Source: Mesocentrotus franciscanus | Taxonomy: Eukaryota > Echinodermata > Echinoidea > Camarodonta > Strongylocentrotidae | Reading direction: 5' to 3' | Length of the DNA: 64,000 bases | NCBI GenBank assembly: GCA_037976565.1 | Contig: CP137685.1 | Coordinates: 16,739,695 to 16,803,694 of the forward strand | Part shown: one piece after another, positions 36,736-48,835 of the stretch | Numbering within the stretch: position 1 is the stretch's first letter | How the letters are laid out: every line of letters starts with the position of its first letter | Program-made: the position numbers and the translations under genes | Notes under the pieces: generated by a model | What the model saw: only the letters and a program-made list of their open reading frames with translations | Databases searched by the model: none | Told to the model about the DNA's origin: nothing

Positions 36736-38132
36736 TCATGCATAAAATTTGGGTAGAAAAAAGAACGATACAGAAGAATATGGAACAAAAAATGATAGAA
36801 AGGAAACTAGGCATTATATTACATTGAAAGGATAAAAAGCTGTAGTATAATATGAAAGGCACTAATATTGAAGGAATGATACTTACATGTATCCATTTTT
36901 TAATGTACAGAATTAACACTTACTACATTTACTTAGGGGTATTGATCATGGAAGTGCTGTACCCTGTCAAAATGGTCAGCTTTTTTTCTTCTAATCTCTT
37001 GCTGTACTGAAGCTGCTCTGGCAAATCTATAATTATAACCAGTGTTTCAATGATCTAATGGTGAATTGCAAGTTTGGTTGAGCACTGTGTATATTGCAGG
37101 GCAGAAAAATCAAATAAGTAGACTGGTGAAATTTTGAATGAGACCGGACAAAAAATTAGAAAGTAATTATTTTTTGGTAGTTGTAATCACTGCAGGTATG
37201 GGCTCCTCAAATTGGCTGAGTTGTAATGTCTCTGTAATGCAGTGGCGGACAACTTTTCCATTTATTCCAACACACAGAATGACTAAAACTTCAAATTTTC
37301 AAAAACGTATGACTCTGGAGGGTCTATTTTTAGAGGTCCTATAATAATATGCTGTCCATAATATATTTTGAGTAGTGCCCCAAGGTAGAAGGCACTTACT
37401 ACGTCACTATCTACCGATTTGAGATCCGCAAAGACTTAAGCCCACCGCACACTATAACAATCCTCCTGTGATCCCATTTTCAATGAAATTGCAATTATAT
37501 TTAGATATGGAAATCTGAACAAACATCATCTTCCTGATTGAGGTTCTAAATAATGATAATAGTACTTCCAACCAAATTTTAAGTGCATTAACCTCTTCTA
37601 GTCAGAACAACAGCCGAATTTACTTGTCAGATGGCACTATATTCTAATAATAATACTAATAATAAGGTGAATTTTTAACGCACTTAATACTATGTTTCTA
37701 GGCCCATGGTGCCGTTGTCCTAGCAGCCACAAGGTAAATTTTGAGCGGATTTAGCTTTTCCTCCTCCAACGAAGCTTGATATATCAAATGAAAATTTGGA
37801 TTTTATTAATCATCCTCTGTCATCAACACTTTACATGTACTGTACATGCACATGTTTGAATGTTAATATCAAATTCTTTTGCAAAACTTTCTTGTTATTG
37901 GTCCGATTGATTTCAAACTGTCGCCATTTTGTTTATCTTATTTTTCTGCTTTCATTCAAATGAACTTATGACAAGGTGTGGATCATGGTTTGGATTGCTC
38001 TAATTTCAAGCAATCTGGTATACTTTCTAGTGGTTGTTTGGCATGTATGCTTTCTCTATGTACTATCAGTGTATACTCAGAAGTACATATAATGCCTCTT
38101 AATGCGTGTGATATTAACCCTTTACGTATAGA

Positions 38133-38290
38133 ACCAGGGCCCTGTTTCATAAAACGTGTTATCATTAACAAATGCCAAATTTCTATGGCAAATTTGCTCT
38201 CAGCCAATCAACTGCCACGATTTCAGTAGCTTATAACAGTTATTGTATCTTGGTTATTGATAACAAGTTTTTATGAAACGGGGCCCTGGT
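38133..38290. mobile_element. Short foldback MITE, TIR ACCAGGGCCCYGTTTCATAA
   Basis: The left 'accagggccctgtttcataa' and the right 'ttatgaaacggggccctggt' are inverted over 20 bp with one mismatch. It is about 158 bp. A related half-element lies at 44431-44580. Both strands give short frames, without coding support. Confidence 0.8.
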
Positions 38291-38927
38291 CCTCTCTGTA
38301 TGTAGCCTAAATGGTAATGAGGGAATATTCAATTGTCAGTGGTTTATAATAAATGCATATTTAACCATCACTGAAAACATCAGATGATGAAATATGAGGG
38401 AAAACCATTTGCTACATGACAGATTTCGTCCAATTTTCCACTTGATTACATTTGATTTTAATTTATGATTTTAATTTTTATTATTAGAATCGGTGACGAG
38501 TACAGCGGCTTATACATGTAGTATACCCCTCAGGCCTCAGACTCAACAATCAAGAAAATGAAATGTGTGATTTTGACATAATTGTAATATTTACACCATA
38601 CTTGGAGGTAGATAATATTTGGTATACAAGCCTTTGTCATTCAATCTATATTCAATGCACTAAATCACGTGTTATACCTACAAATGGAATTAACTTTTTC
38701 CAAAGAAGTGTGAAATACATACTGGTTGAGATCGTTAGGATATAGGCCTATGTTTAAAAAAAAAGGGTCACGTTATACCAAAATCAAATCAAATCTTGTT
38801 GATGGGTTAAAGACCACCATTCATGCTTGCCAAGCAATCTTTAAGTTCCAAATTAATATTGCTTTATAGCAAACGATCATGAGTCTAACTTTATCTCTCA
38901 TCTCCTCCCCCTCCTCTTCCGTCTCAG

Positions 38928-39059
38928 AATGACGTCCATGTTTCCAACCGGAGGATGACGGACCGCATCATCAACATTCAGGATGAAGATGTCATCCATC
39001 GGGGATGGCTCAAGAAGCAGGGTGGAGCATTCCGCTCCTGGCAACGGAGATATTTCAAG
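38928..39059 (+). CDS. RhoGAP common exon 1: start of PH domain
   Basis: An excellent acceptor (long pyrimidine tract, gtctcag) opens 44 codons that end at donor AAG|gtaaac; both sides are phase 0. The exon reads NDVHVSNRRMTDRIINIQDE and then the first two PH strands, GWLKKQGG and SWQRRYFK. The matching part of vertebrate ARHGAP22/24/25 has GWLRKQGG and a Trp-containing WF.LK strand. PH domains of this family bind phosphoinositides and bring the protein to membranes. The inner Met (38955) could start a shorter isoform. The following 198 in-frame bases are intron: they lose all similarity. Confidence 0.93.
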
Positions 39060-40319
39060 GTAAACTCAGACAAGCTTGTAAGGCGCTGCATTTGCATGAG
39101 CGACAATAGCTCCAGCCTTACTTTCATCTACTGTACACTATATGATACAGGGTCGTACTGTACCTCGCTCACACCACCAAACCGACTCCACACCAACTCC
39201 AAACTGGCTGTTTTTGTTATTGTTATTTTAGTATTTAAATTGTCTGGTCAGGCCTAAGAAAATTGATGACCGAGCAATTCCAATGAGATGATAAAATCAA
39301 TTAAGGGAGGCTTATTTGCATATTAAATCATTGAGGTATAATAATAATAATAATAAAATTGGGTTCTTGTATAGCACTCGTATCTGTCAGACTTGACACT
39401 CAAGGCGCTCCCGATTATTACCCTGGCTTTAGCACGGCTGCCATTACGGCGCTCTAGCATTTCAAGGAATTAATTCCTGCCAGGTACCCATTTACATCAC
39501 CTGGGTTGAGTGTGGCAAATGTAGATCAATGTCTTGCCAAAGGACATTAGTATGACCTGCAACAATGATTTGCAATGCCAGTTACACAAACCAAGTGGAG
39601 AGCAGATTGGGATTGATTTTTGTATGTAGTTATCAATGAGGTCTGACTAGCCTTTACTTCTTGGGTCTCTAATCACTTCATAAATCTAACAATTGCAGTT
39701 TCTATCTGTAAAGTAGATCAATGCCCAAATAAGATATGAAACAAAACATTATAATTATATCAATACAAATTTTTATATTACAGATTTTATAAATCTGCAA
39801 ACTCCTTACCAAAGAATGTTTGCTACCCGAGTCGGTTTGTATTTTCTGTTTTCATTTGTTTGAACTGTATAACATTTTTATATTACAATTTGTTCAATAA
39901 GCTTCAAAGTTCATGTTAAATACTAACACCCATTAATAATGCTGCAATAGAACTATATACGTGTACACTCTCAAGTACACATGTCCATGTCAATGGATGT
40001 TGGGACACAGGAGTGCTAGTCTTCACTACCAAGACTAATCAAAAACATATTCCTGAGAATGTTAAATGTCTCTGTGAGTCTTATGTTTTACACTAATAAG
40101 CCATTGCACATCTTTTGAGGTGATTATTACCAGATTTTGCAAGAAATTGCAGATGAAGTTTGATGGAAAATACCCAAAAGCAATCTCTTCTCTTCTTCAC
40201 ATCTGTCTCCTATCTGTAGCTGATCTGATTTTGTCTTGTCTCTGATGAATAGCCAGTCTCTCATGCAATAACCAGTACTATGTAGCTTTGCATGTCTTGT
40301 TTTTTTGCATGCTTCATAG
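39060..40319 (+). other. Intron within PH domain
   Basis: It begins gtaaac and ends tag before 40320. Apart from the dispersed repeat at 39332-39560 it holds no recognised feature. Confidence 0.9.
39332..39560. repeat. Dispersed repeat beginning (aat)n, 'cactcaaggcgctc' type
   Basis: It starts with an ATA/AAT run, then 'tatagcactcgtatctgtca', 'cactcaaggcgctcccgatt', 'aggtacccatttacatcacc' and 'gggttgagtg'. Sequences with this order are, as I recall, common interspersed repeats in marine invertebrates. A transposition mechanism cannot be told from one copy. Confidence 0.55.
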
Positions 40320-40461
40320 GTGGCTGGTGACTTCATGTACTACTATGCCAAGGAGGACGATGTCCGCGCCCTGGGCTACATCCCGCTACATGGCAACGTC
40401 CTCAAGAAGCACACCTACACGGCTGAAGAACCTGGGAAGTACCTCTTTGAAATCTTACCAG
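40320..40461 (+). CDS. RhoGAP common exon 2: middle of PH domain
   Basis: 142 bases run from acceptor ttcatag to donor CCA G|gtaagg: phase 0 in, phase 1 out. It reads VAGDFMYYYAKEDDVRALGY and later KYLFEILPG. This continues the PH sheet directly (YFK|VAGDFMYYYAKEDD) and corresponds to GDQLYYFKDEDETKPLG and FLFEVVPG in vertebrate ARHGAP24, including the family signature 'pG(K)(Y/F)LFE...PG'. GC content is clearly higher than in the flanking introns. Confidence 0.95.
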
Positions 40462-41325
40462 GTAAGGGAGGTGTGTGTCGTTTCAATCTTTCTATCAATT
40501 TTCCAGCCTTCGTGAACGCACTGGATGGCATGCTTGCATCATTTGAATCAAATGCTGCTGGAAACCTTCCCTTCTGAAACAAAATGGCCGCCGCTCATCC
40601 CAATGTCATCACTTCATAAATGAAAGAGTTTTCAAGCAACCATCAGCTACATGTACATGTATGAGTCAACATGCTGTACTTTTGCAGGCCATCCTCTATG
40701 ATCTATACCTTTCGTATCTTTATGTCTAAAACAAAGTTTGTAGCAAAAAAATTGAATTGATTTGACATAAATTGCTATAAAATTTGCTATAAAATGCTTC
40801 ATAGTACATACAAAAGAGCTTTATATCCTGTCAAAACCTGATATTGGTAAGAAACAAATGATGCATCTTGAAGTGTTTTTTTATTCAAATAATAAAAAGC
40901 ATATTAAAATGTCTTTAAAATCCATTGAAAAGGGGATCTTTTGAGACCAGAAATTATGGGGACAAATTGAAGAATCTGAAATTGGACCGGAATAAGGAAG
41001 GAAAAGCAACATGATTTATGAGGCAAACATTTTAGAATAATATTTACCTTGGTATCAAAGTCTATTTAGACAGTTTAATTACATGTATTAGTTATTTCCT
41101 CATTCATGTAATACATCAATGCTTGCAGGAAAGAGATTCATAGAGATTTATTTTATTATTGTCTAATATAAGGATTGCCATGCATGAAATAGTAAAAGTA
41201 ATTTGGATTGCCTTGATTTGGTCCTGCTCATATTAAAGAATTGAATGGTAATTTGATCTTGATATATGTATTTTCAATCAATATGAGTTTGTGTATTGTA
41301 TTTTCATATGTTGGTAAACGCTTTT

Positions 41326-41790
41326 CTTTTTCCTCTTCTTTTTCTTATTTACTACTTTGTCTTTTTTCTTCCTCCTCTTCTTCTCCTCTTTCTTCTTCTT
41401 CTTCTTCTCCTCATTCTTCTTCTTCTTTTTCTTCTTCTTCTTCTTCTTATTCTCTGCCTCCCCCTTCTCCTTCTTCTTCCCTTTTTCCCTTCTTCTTCCC
41501 TTTTTTCTTCTTCTTCTTCCCTTTTTTCTTCTTCTTCTTCCCTTTTTTTCTTCTTCTTCTTCCCTTTTTTTCTTCTTCTTCTTCCCTTTTTTCTTCTTCT
41601 TCTTCCCTTTTTCCTTCTTTTTCCTCTTTTTCTTCTCTGCCTCCTCCTCTTCCTCCTTCTTCTTCCCCTTACTTTTTTATTTCTTCTTCTTCTTTTCATC
41701 TTCTTCTTCTTCTTCTTCTTCTTCTTCTGTGCCTCCTCCTCTTCCCCCTCCTTCCCTTTCTTCTTGTTCTTCTTCTCCTGTGTCCAAAGT
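41326..41790. repeat. 460-bp pyrimidine tract, (TTC)n with CCTTTTT interruptions
   Basis: The plus strand is almost purely C and T: (TTC)n blocks separated by CCCTTTTTTC and by TCTGCCTCC interruptions that themselves recur about every 20-25 bp. Overlapping frames of Ser/Phe/Leu (plus) or Arg/Lys/Glu (minus) are artefacts. Such mirror-repeat tracts can form triplex DNA. Confidence 0.95.
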
Positions 41791-42492
41791 TTGAATGAAA
41801 CTCATGAATATGAACGTGTGTCATCAACTTTCATGCAGTATGCAGCTTTTTTGCCATAACAATGATGGACTGATATGCATGGCTACTTTTGAAATGTGAT
41901 GCTGGAATTTGATCAAGGATCTTGTTGATAAATATCATTCATTCTCAATTACTTTCAATCCCCAATAAGACAGGATGTATTTCCTGTCCCAACAATTCTT
42001 TATTCAATAATATTTCTGCTATTGACAATCTTCTTTATATGACACAAAAAATGTAATTAATTTCTTCCAGAAAGTGATAGTACACTTGTCCTGAAGTTGG
42101 TAAACAGTGAAAGTGTTGTGTTGCACACTCAATTTTCCAATCATGATTAAACATAATATTTTACATCAGCCACGGTGTATGGTCTTTCAAAAATGAATTA
42201 AAAGTTGAGGATTGCAGAAGCTGTACTTCAAGTATTTGTGGGCAAATGAGATTAATGTCGATACGACATCTGACAATGAATAATCATCATATCCTAACAT
42301 AGGGCTTCTACTCATTTTTTTATGGAAGGGGGTCTGGAACTTTTTAGAGTCAGTATACATATATATGCTGTGTCAAGCCCTGCCTTACCCTTCATTTTAA
42401 AATAAAATAATAATGATAAAATAAAATAGAAGTAATTCTAAATCATGTTTGATTTCATCCCATCTACATGTACATGTATATTAAATACATTG

Positions 42493-43282
42493 TGTCCAAG
42501 AAAGAAAAAAAAAGGATTTCATGGCAGAAAATGATAATCTTAATTTACAATTTTCTTAATGAGATATACATGTTTGAAAAGCTCTGATTCTCCTCTTTCG
42601 TTTGTTGTACAACTTATTATTCATAATTCATGCATGATTGAATTAAAACATTGGAAGTGGTGCTACCAAAATTTTGTGTGCACACACAAATTGCAACTTT
42701 GAGTGAGTTTTGAGGGTAGTAAGTGTAATTATTTTGAACAAAGAAAAACATTAAAAAAAAAAATAAATCATAACTTTCTTTTTCATATGACACCTCATGC
42801 ATAAAAAATGAATATTGTATGCCAGAGAACAAATGAAATGAAAACATGCTTGGTTTCTGCCCAGCTGCTAGGTCAGGAAAGTTAAATAGCTACTAACTCA
42901 ACTATCCACTCATTAGGACAGAAATCAAACATGTTTTTATTTCACTTGTTCTCTGGCATACATCATTCATTTTTTTTTACGCATGAGGAGTCATATGAAT
43001 GAGAAAGTTATGAATTTTATGTGATGTATTGTTTTTCGTAAACAACTATAATAGGCTTACTACCCTCACCACTAACCCAAAGTTGCAATTCGTGGGTGCA
43101 AATTAAATTCTGGTAGTGCTGCTTTCCGGTGTTTTAATTCAGTCATAGGTGAATTGTGAATAATAAGCAAATGAAAGAAGAGAAACAGAGCTTTTTATAC
43201 AAGTCATGTATATCTCATCAAGGAAAATGATTATGATAAAAAATTCCTGCCATGAAATCTGTTTATTTTTCTTTCTGGGACT
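42493..43282. mobile_element. Large foldback element, arms of about 370 bp
   Basis: Sequence from 42493 to about 42870 is mirrored, with divergence, from about 43282 back to 42915. Examples: 'ggatttcatggca' against 'tgccatgaaatct'; 'gaaaagctctgattctcctc' against 'gaagagaaacagagcttttt'; 'aaattgcaactttg' against 'caaagttgcaatt'; 'gtatgccagagaacaa' against 'ttgttctctggcatac'. The spacer is only about 45 bp. There is no coding capacity and no clear target duplication. Confidence 0.85.
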
Positions 43283-44430
43283 ATAATGGTGAGACATGAA
43301 CTAAACTTGCCTGTACATGAACATGTTTGACTGCGGATGTACACCCTATATCAGGCCTGCCAAAACAGGGCAAATCCTCTATACGCCTTATGCCTAACGT
43401 ACAGACTAAACACATCTTGGTTCATCCATGTGGGCGAAATGGAGACACCTACGTGCCCATAGAAGGAATAGAACTCACTTTGAACCCCCCTTGACCTAAA
43501 TTAGCGCTTCCTTCCCTTTGACTTGGTAGAGACTCGATGAGTCAGTTGATATTCTGAAACAGACGTTCACACTCTTCTCCAGCTTTGACCCCTCCCATGC
43601 AAGGCCCTTTAGTACATCAAAGAGAGGGGTGAGCCCCCTCTTGTTCCATTCATTCAACCCCTCCTAGCCTCTGTCTCACACCAAAGATGTGTGGATGTTG
43701 AGATGTTGGTTAAGTGCACTCATAGACCCAAACCTTTGTGGGACTTTGTCGCAAAGTCACTGCTGCATTAGTTTGAACTTTGAAATGAACACCATAATCA
43801 GTAGAAACAGGTTTTGATTTACACTGAACTATTATTTTGACAATATTTTGATGACCTGTTTGTAATTTTGGTAGCATAATAAAGACTCAAAACCATATTT
43901 TATATATGATATAAGATAAATGCATTATCCAAATGCAACAGTTATCTTTAATTGCCATAGCAAGTAGAGGCGAGAGAGTTGTGACACTGGCAAGTGTGCA
44001 CACTCACATATATGGTACATGTTGTAGGTCACTTTATGCAGCTCCATACTTTTTTTCTTCTTCTATTATCATTTCAACAAAAAAATAACAACTAATGAGG
44101 AGAGCCCTTAAACAGAAATTGATATTTCTTTTGGTCAACCCCCAGGCATTGGTTGTTGTTATTTTTTTTAATTGTTATTATTATCATCATTTTTGCATGC
44201 ATTCATTGTCTATGTATCTTATGTTTTGATGATGTGTTCCTAAAAATTAAAATAAATAAATAAATAATAGAATGTACAGTAGTTCCTCTAACATGTAATC
44301 TCCATGTAATCTCCATGTAATCTCTATTAGGTAAGCATCTATACATTGATGTACATGTATGTGTGAGTACATAATGCACCTGTCACAACTACAAATGTGT
44401 AGTAGCTCCATGCACGGTACATGTATCACC

Positions 44431-44580
44431 TGAGCCCCAGTTTCATAAAGCTTATTATAAATAACAAAGTTCAATAATTGTTAAAAAGCTAATGAAATCA
44501 TTGCATTTGATTGGCTGTGAGAAATATGTTGTGATGTTGTGGCAGTTGTCATTGATGACGAAATGTATGAGACAGAACAT
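44431..44580. mobile_element. Half-element of the GTTTCATAA MITE family
   Basis: 'cccagtttcataaagcttat' and the inner 'tttgattggctgtgag' resemble the left half of a 'gccctgtttcataa' element (compare 38133-38290, which has 'ctcagccaatcaactgcca' in reverse). No mirrored right end is found. Confidence 0.5.
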
Positions 44581-44595
44581 AAGGTTTTGAATCCT

Positions 44596-44885
44596 GGGGG
44601 GTGTTTCACAAAGACTAAGATCGACTTTAAGTTGGACTTAAGTATAACAGGCCGTTCATGCCACTGTTTGCTCTTACCATTTACTGGCATTTGTCTTTCA
44701 AGGGACGTACAAATCGTGGTCTCAAATCTACAGAGTTTACATTTTTGATAGTTCCTTATTGAAGGAAAAATATTATCTAAAGATTATAATTTAGAGACCA
44801 ATGGGGATAGCAACCAATGGCAAGAATGGCCTGCTATACTTAAGTCCAACTTAAAGTCGATCTTAGTCTTTGTGAAACACCCCCC
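44596..44885. mobile_element. MITE with inverted ends of about 69 bp, TIR GGGGGGTGTTTCACAAAGAC
   Basis: The left end GGGGGGTGTTTCACAAAGAC and the next 32 bases ('taagatcgactttaagttgg'...) are mirrored without mismatch at the right end. The match continues with a few differences to 'tgccact'/'tgccatt', about 69 bp in all. The near-identity of the arms suggests a recent insertion. A half copy lies at 52505-52632. Confidence 0.85.
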
Positions 44886-45838
44886 TGGACCTCCCAATTC
44901 CAAGTACAGGTGTACTCTAAAACCTGAAACTTGTTTGACATGAAAGTTTTGTGAATTGTAAATGACAGCCATTTTTTCCCGGAAATTTCCACAGTTTTAT
45001 GTTGTGAGGATTTTGCAGTATGAAACTTTCTTGAAACTTGACCACTCCTGAAATTGTGTAAGTGTTGGGCATGCGAACACTTCTGGTTTTACAGTATATT
45101 CACAACCAAGCTCAATTCTTTCAATTTCAACTAAGCAATTTTTTTAAAGGGACTTTGTAACATTGTTCAGATGAGAGAAAATGGTGCTAAGGTAGTGACT
45201 TCAATGCTAGATGTAGGCCTACAATTAAAGATAATCTGAAAGTCTGAGTGTAAACAGACCATTATTAATGATAACAATTGGGAAAAACTTATATGATCGA
45301 TTCCTTAATTCTCCCATCTATATTGTTACAATTTAATTACATTTTAGTGCAATGTAAATCATCGCAAAGCAATGAATTGGCTCTATATACCATTCCAGAC
45401 ATTTAAATGTTGACATTTTGTTTAAAGCCTGTAATATGTCTTATTTTCATGGAAAAACAGTTGGGAAAACTCAAAAATGGTTGGGAGAATTTACTGATTT
45501 TAATAGAGGGTGTTGCACAGTGACGCCTTCAAAGAAAACCATAAATATCTTTGTGGTTTGAGAATTTTTTCAGGATTTTTTTGCATGTTAGAGGGTAAGT
45601 ACAGCTAGTAGAAGGAATATAATAAGTAACATTTCTTACAAAAATTACGCAGTTTTTTTCTCAACCTTCAACAATGTTACCGAGTCACTTTAAATATATG
45701 TTTACGGAGCTTACGGCAGCCAGTTGCTACTTTATTTATAGATAGGCCGTGTATCTCTGCATGAGCTTTTACACAATACATACTCACGTTACCTTTCTCA
45801 TTTTTGTTTTCCTACCCCCTTGTGGCGCCCTCTCCCAG

Positions 45839-45964
45839 GTAAAGCAAGCCAAGGTCGTCTGGCCGGAAACCATGACAGTTTCCTCCTCTGGGCTACCAAC
45901 CAGCTTGAGATGGATGAGTGGACGCAGGTCATACGAAGGGTCATGTACGGCAGGAGAGGTGGAG
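45839..45964 (+). CDS. RhoGAP common exon 3: end of PH domain
   Basis: 126 bases run from acceptor tctcccag to donor GGA G|gtaaga, phase 1 on both sides. After the split Gly it reads KASQGRLAGNHDSFLLWATN and then MDEWTQVIRRVMYGRRGGG. This is the last PH strand and the C-terminal helix with its invariant Trp, matching 'MTANHESYLLMASTQ', 'DWVKSIRRVIW' and the Gly-rich link in vertebrate ARHGAP24. A frayed copy of its 3' half lies 157 bases downstream (46121-46181). Confidence 0.95.
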
Positions 45965-46120
45965 GTAAGACTCTTTCATATTATAGCACATTTATACAAA
46001 ATATGTATAAACAAACACCTTTAAGAAAACAGATTAGATAACCAAATGAGTTCACAGAAGATGTACATACATACATGTAAATGTAGTATAAATATAATGT
46101 CACACAAATAAAGAAACTTG

Positions 46121-46181
46121 TTTGAGATGGATTAGTGGACTCGGGTCATACGAAGGGTCAAGTATGGCAGGAGAGGTAGAG
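46121..46181 (+). pseudogene. Decayed partial copy of common exon 3 with its donor site
   Basis: The sequence repeats the 3' half of exon 45839-45964 (from 'cttgagatggatgagtgg' to the end) with about 8 differences, and keeps a consensus donor (GAG|gtaagtg, better than the real one). In the exon frame it reads EMD-stop-WTRVIRRVKYGRRG: the TAG comes from gatGAG to gatTAG. No acceptor or 5' half is present. Use of this donor would add a premature stop, so it is either inert or a decoy site. Confidence 0.85.
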
Positions 46182-46395
46182 GTAAGTGTGTTTCTTTAGA
46201 ACGATTCTGTGCAATTTCTCCTGTACGACATGACATTTATCCATATATTTTATCCATGAACGATAAAAACTCTTGGTATGACTTTGACGTTAAAGCCCCA
46301 CTGCACTACTTGTAGCTACTTGCTCCGTCTATATAGAAAACAATGTCTAAACGGTGCCCGTTGGTCCCCCATGATCCTCTTTTTCTTATGTTAAT

Positions 46396-46484
46396 TGAGA
46401 GCTGAGTTGATGAGATAACCACCTGTCAGTGACCACGCTGGGTGGTCGAATCCCTCCTGGTCAAACTAATGCAGATGGGCTTTA
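46396..46484 (+). mobile_element. tRNA-derived SINE fragment
   Basis: 'gagctgagttgatgagata' resembles a tRNA A box, and 'gggtggtcgaatccctcc' carries a B box (GGTCGAATCCC) about 45 bases later, the right order and spacing for an internal Pol III promoter. The 3' half matches window bases 2-60, which shows it is repetitive. Clean cloverleaf stems are not evident, so it is a SINE head rather than a tRNA gene. Confidence 0.55.
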
Positions 46485-46643
46485 ATGTGGTAGTGATACC
46501 AGAGAGCACCATTGTTCAATGGTTGTATTCAGAGATTCTTCATTCTTTAATGAAATATTGGGGGACATATGTTGTACAGCACCCACTGCACAGAATTTAT
46601 ATAGTGTGAACATGAACATATGTTTTAATACCGTGTAGCATTT

Positions 46644-46975
46644 AAGGGGCTTACACAGAAAGTACACATTTTGAGGAATACAACAATGATATCAAAACAT
46701 GAAGACACTGATTTTCAAATTAATTTAAGGGGCTTACACAGAAGATACACATTTTGAGGAATACAACAATGATATCAAAACATGAAGACACTGATTTTCA
46801 AATTAATTTAAGGGGCTTACACAGAAGATACACATTTTGAGGAATACAACAATGATATCAAAACATGAAGACACTGATTTTCAAATTAATTTAAGGGGCT
46901 TACACAGAAGATACACATTTTGAGGAATACAACAATGATATCAAAACATGAAGACACTGATTTTCAAATTAATTT
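46644..46975. repeat. 83-bp tandem repeat, four near-identical units
   Basis: Units start with 'aaggggcttacacagaa' at 46644, 46727, 46810 and 46893. Units 2-4 look identical and unit 1 differs at the dinucleotide order AGTA/GATA. Such homogeneity in a decayed neighbourhood points to very recent expansion or an assembly effect. No frame is kept (83 is not a multiple of 3). Confidence 0.95.
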
Positions 46976-48353
46976 TGGGGATAAAAACAAAAATCAACAG
47001 CGATGATGACATTTAAAAGAACAGCTAGCTGCTTTCAAATGAAATTATTACTAATAGGACATGACAATGAAGCTATGACAGTTTAGCTGGACCCTGATTT
47101 AGAGCAGCTCAAATAGAAGTGGAGATGACAACTTTTAATATCAGCCAACATGTTTTGAACTCATCCCATGTAAAAAAGATGAAAGACAAGGCAGGAAATG
47201 CTTGCATGATGATATGAAATCCTTAGGGTTTAATGAAATCTATCAAGAGTTTATAAACCTGAAATGTATTACAAGTATTACAATGTGGATGGCTGGTTTC
47301 CAAGAATATGTCATGTCATGTACATAACACTTCCATGAAATGAAACTTTGAAAAAGTTCAAAAGACGGAAAGTTCAGTGAAACAGAGGGAAAAAGCAATG
47401 TTTCAACAGTTTCAACAGCCATAATTTCAATACGGTTTTGTTTGGCTTCCTGGAACTATCTATGAATCATGAGAAACCAATGAAAAAGGACAAAATGATT
47501 CAAAAACCTTTCCGAGGACTGTTACTTTGTGATAAAACTTGAAATAATGATACCGCAAGGTGGAGCATACTTGCACCAGTACTTGATAAAGTTTGTTTTA
47601 TGCATTTAAAGAAAATTTTAAAAAATAATCAGAAAAAATTAGGACTCCTGATTCCTCAGGATTCAGGAGTAAATCTCAGACTGTAGTATAATAAGATCAA
47701 TAAAGGACTGGTCACAAAACGATGATAACAATATCAATAAAATAAAGGTAATGAACATATAACGTGCTCACTGATTTATGCTAATGAGCCTTCAGATTTT
47801 CTTGTGCGTAATACATTGTTTTACTTAAAACAATTTCCCACAATTATCATTGATATGTCACCAGCCCTTAGACTGTCAGTCCAGTGGGGAAAAATAGCTT
47901 GCCAAGAATCTTTGTCTGGATGATTGACACAGGCATCGGTCAGGTGCTATGTTACCACATGACAGTCACAGTAACCAACAATGTGATTTACATGCCTGTA
48001 GATATCACTTTTCAATACCTGACAATTCACCACAAGAGTTGGGGCTGTAATGATGGAGGTTCTGTCTTTATACTGACTTTAAGATGAGCCTTCAGCACCA
48101 CTCTTTTCTGATAGGTGCCTTTGGCACATTTTCCACTTAGTAATACATAGATCAAATTATTGGTGTACTTATCATTAGTATTGTTATTGTTGATATGGGA
48201 CCAGCAGCATAGCCTCCTAAGTGTATGGTACTCAGAACTTAGTACTTGTATTTTGAGTATTAGTGGTGGAAGTAGTTTTACAGTTGGGCAATTGTATGTA
48301 AATATGATAAAATCTTTCTTTGCATTTAGTAGCTTGTAAGTTCCTATAAACAG

Positions 48354-48818
48354 GGGCTGTATTCAGTTCAGTACGCGGATTAAGTTAGTATTTTACTTAG
48401 AATTTTACTTGGCTAAGTAATATGTCTTAACTCGTATTCAAATCATATTTGAGCATTTTACTTAAGCAAGTCATCTTGAAGGCAAAATACTCGCTGATAT
48501 GCATTGTGACGTCACATGGTCAATCTAAACTTATGTGCAATTAACGTGTCACAATAAATGTGCACTCTTATAATTGTGTGCAGTTTGAGATAATTGCGTA
48601 TGATAACCATATGCCTGCCAATCAAGGCCTCCAAAAAAATTGGCATAAATCTGCTCAGGAGCTGTCTACTCTTAAACTTAGGGTAAAATACTTTGCCAAA
48701 AACTTAAAATGAATTCTAATTAAAGTAGGCTAAGTATTTTATGTACCGGTAAGCCGAAAACTTAGTAAAATCCTCATATTTCTATTAAACATAAATATTG
48801 AATTGAATACCGCCCCGA
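48354..48818. mobile_element. Foldback element, TIR GGGGCNGTATTCA
   Basis: The left 'ggggctgtattcagttca' faces the right 'tgaattgaataccgcccc'. The inner parts both carry 'attttacttag'/'ctaagtaaaat'-type words. The right half has TACCGGTA at 48744-48751. Confidence 0.65.
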
Positions 48819-48835
48819 TTCTTTGTCTTTCTCTG

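Larger units (their letters stand above)
15483..38927 (+). other. Large first intron (about 23.4 kb)
   Basis: No coding exon could be supported in this intron. Identified contents are given separately: foldback elements at 18355, 18894, 20421, 21657, 23593, 29715, 32022 and 38133; tandem arrays at 19021, 21945 and 36360; a LINE remnant at 35890-36250; and AT microsatellites. Stretches 15500-18350, 24310-29700 and 30070-32020 show only low-complexity runs (for example poly-G at 25403 and 25867, pyrimidine-rich 24545-24665) and weak local duplications. Confidence 0.7.
40462..45838 (+). other. Intron within PH domain (about 5.4 kb)
   Basis: It contains a 460-bp pyrimidine tract, a large foldback (42493-43282), a half-element (44431-44580) and a 290-bp MITE (44596-44885). 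The block 43320-43700 is somewhat GC-richer but has no frame or motif I recognise. The remainder is plain AT-rich sequence. Confidence 0.85.

Noticed and set aside
41241..41859. Overlapping frames of 115-187 codons in four frames
   Set aside because: All come from the pyrimidine tract; composition is almost only Ser, Phe, Leu, Pro or, reversed, Arg, Lys, Glu.
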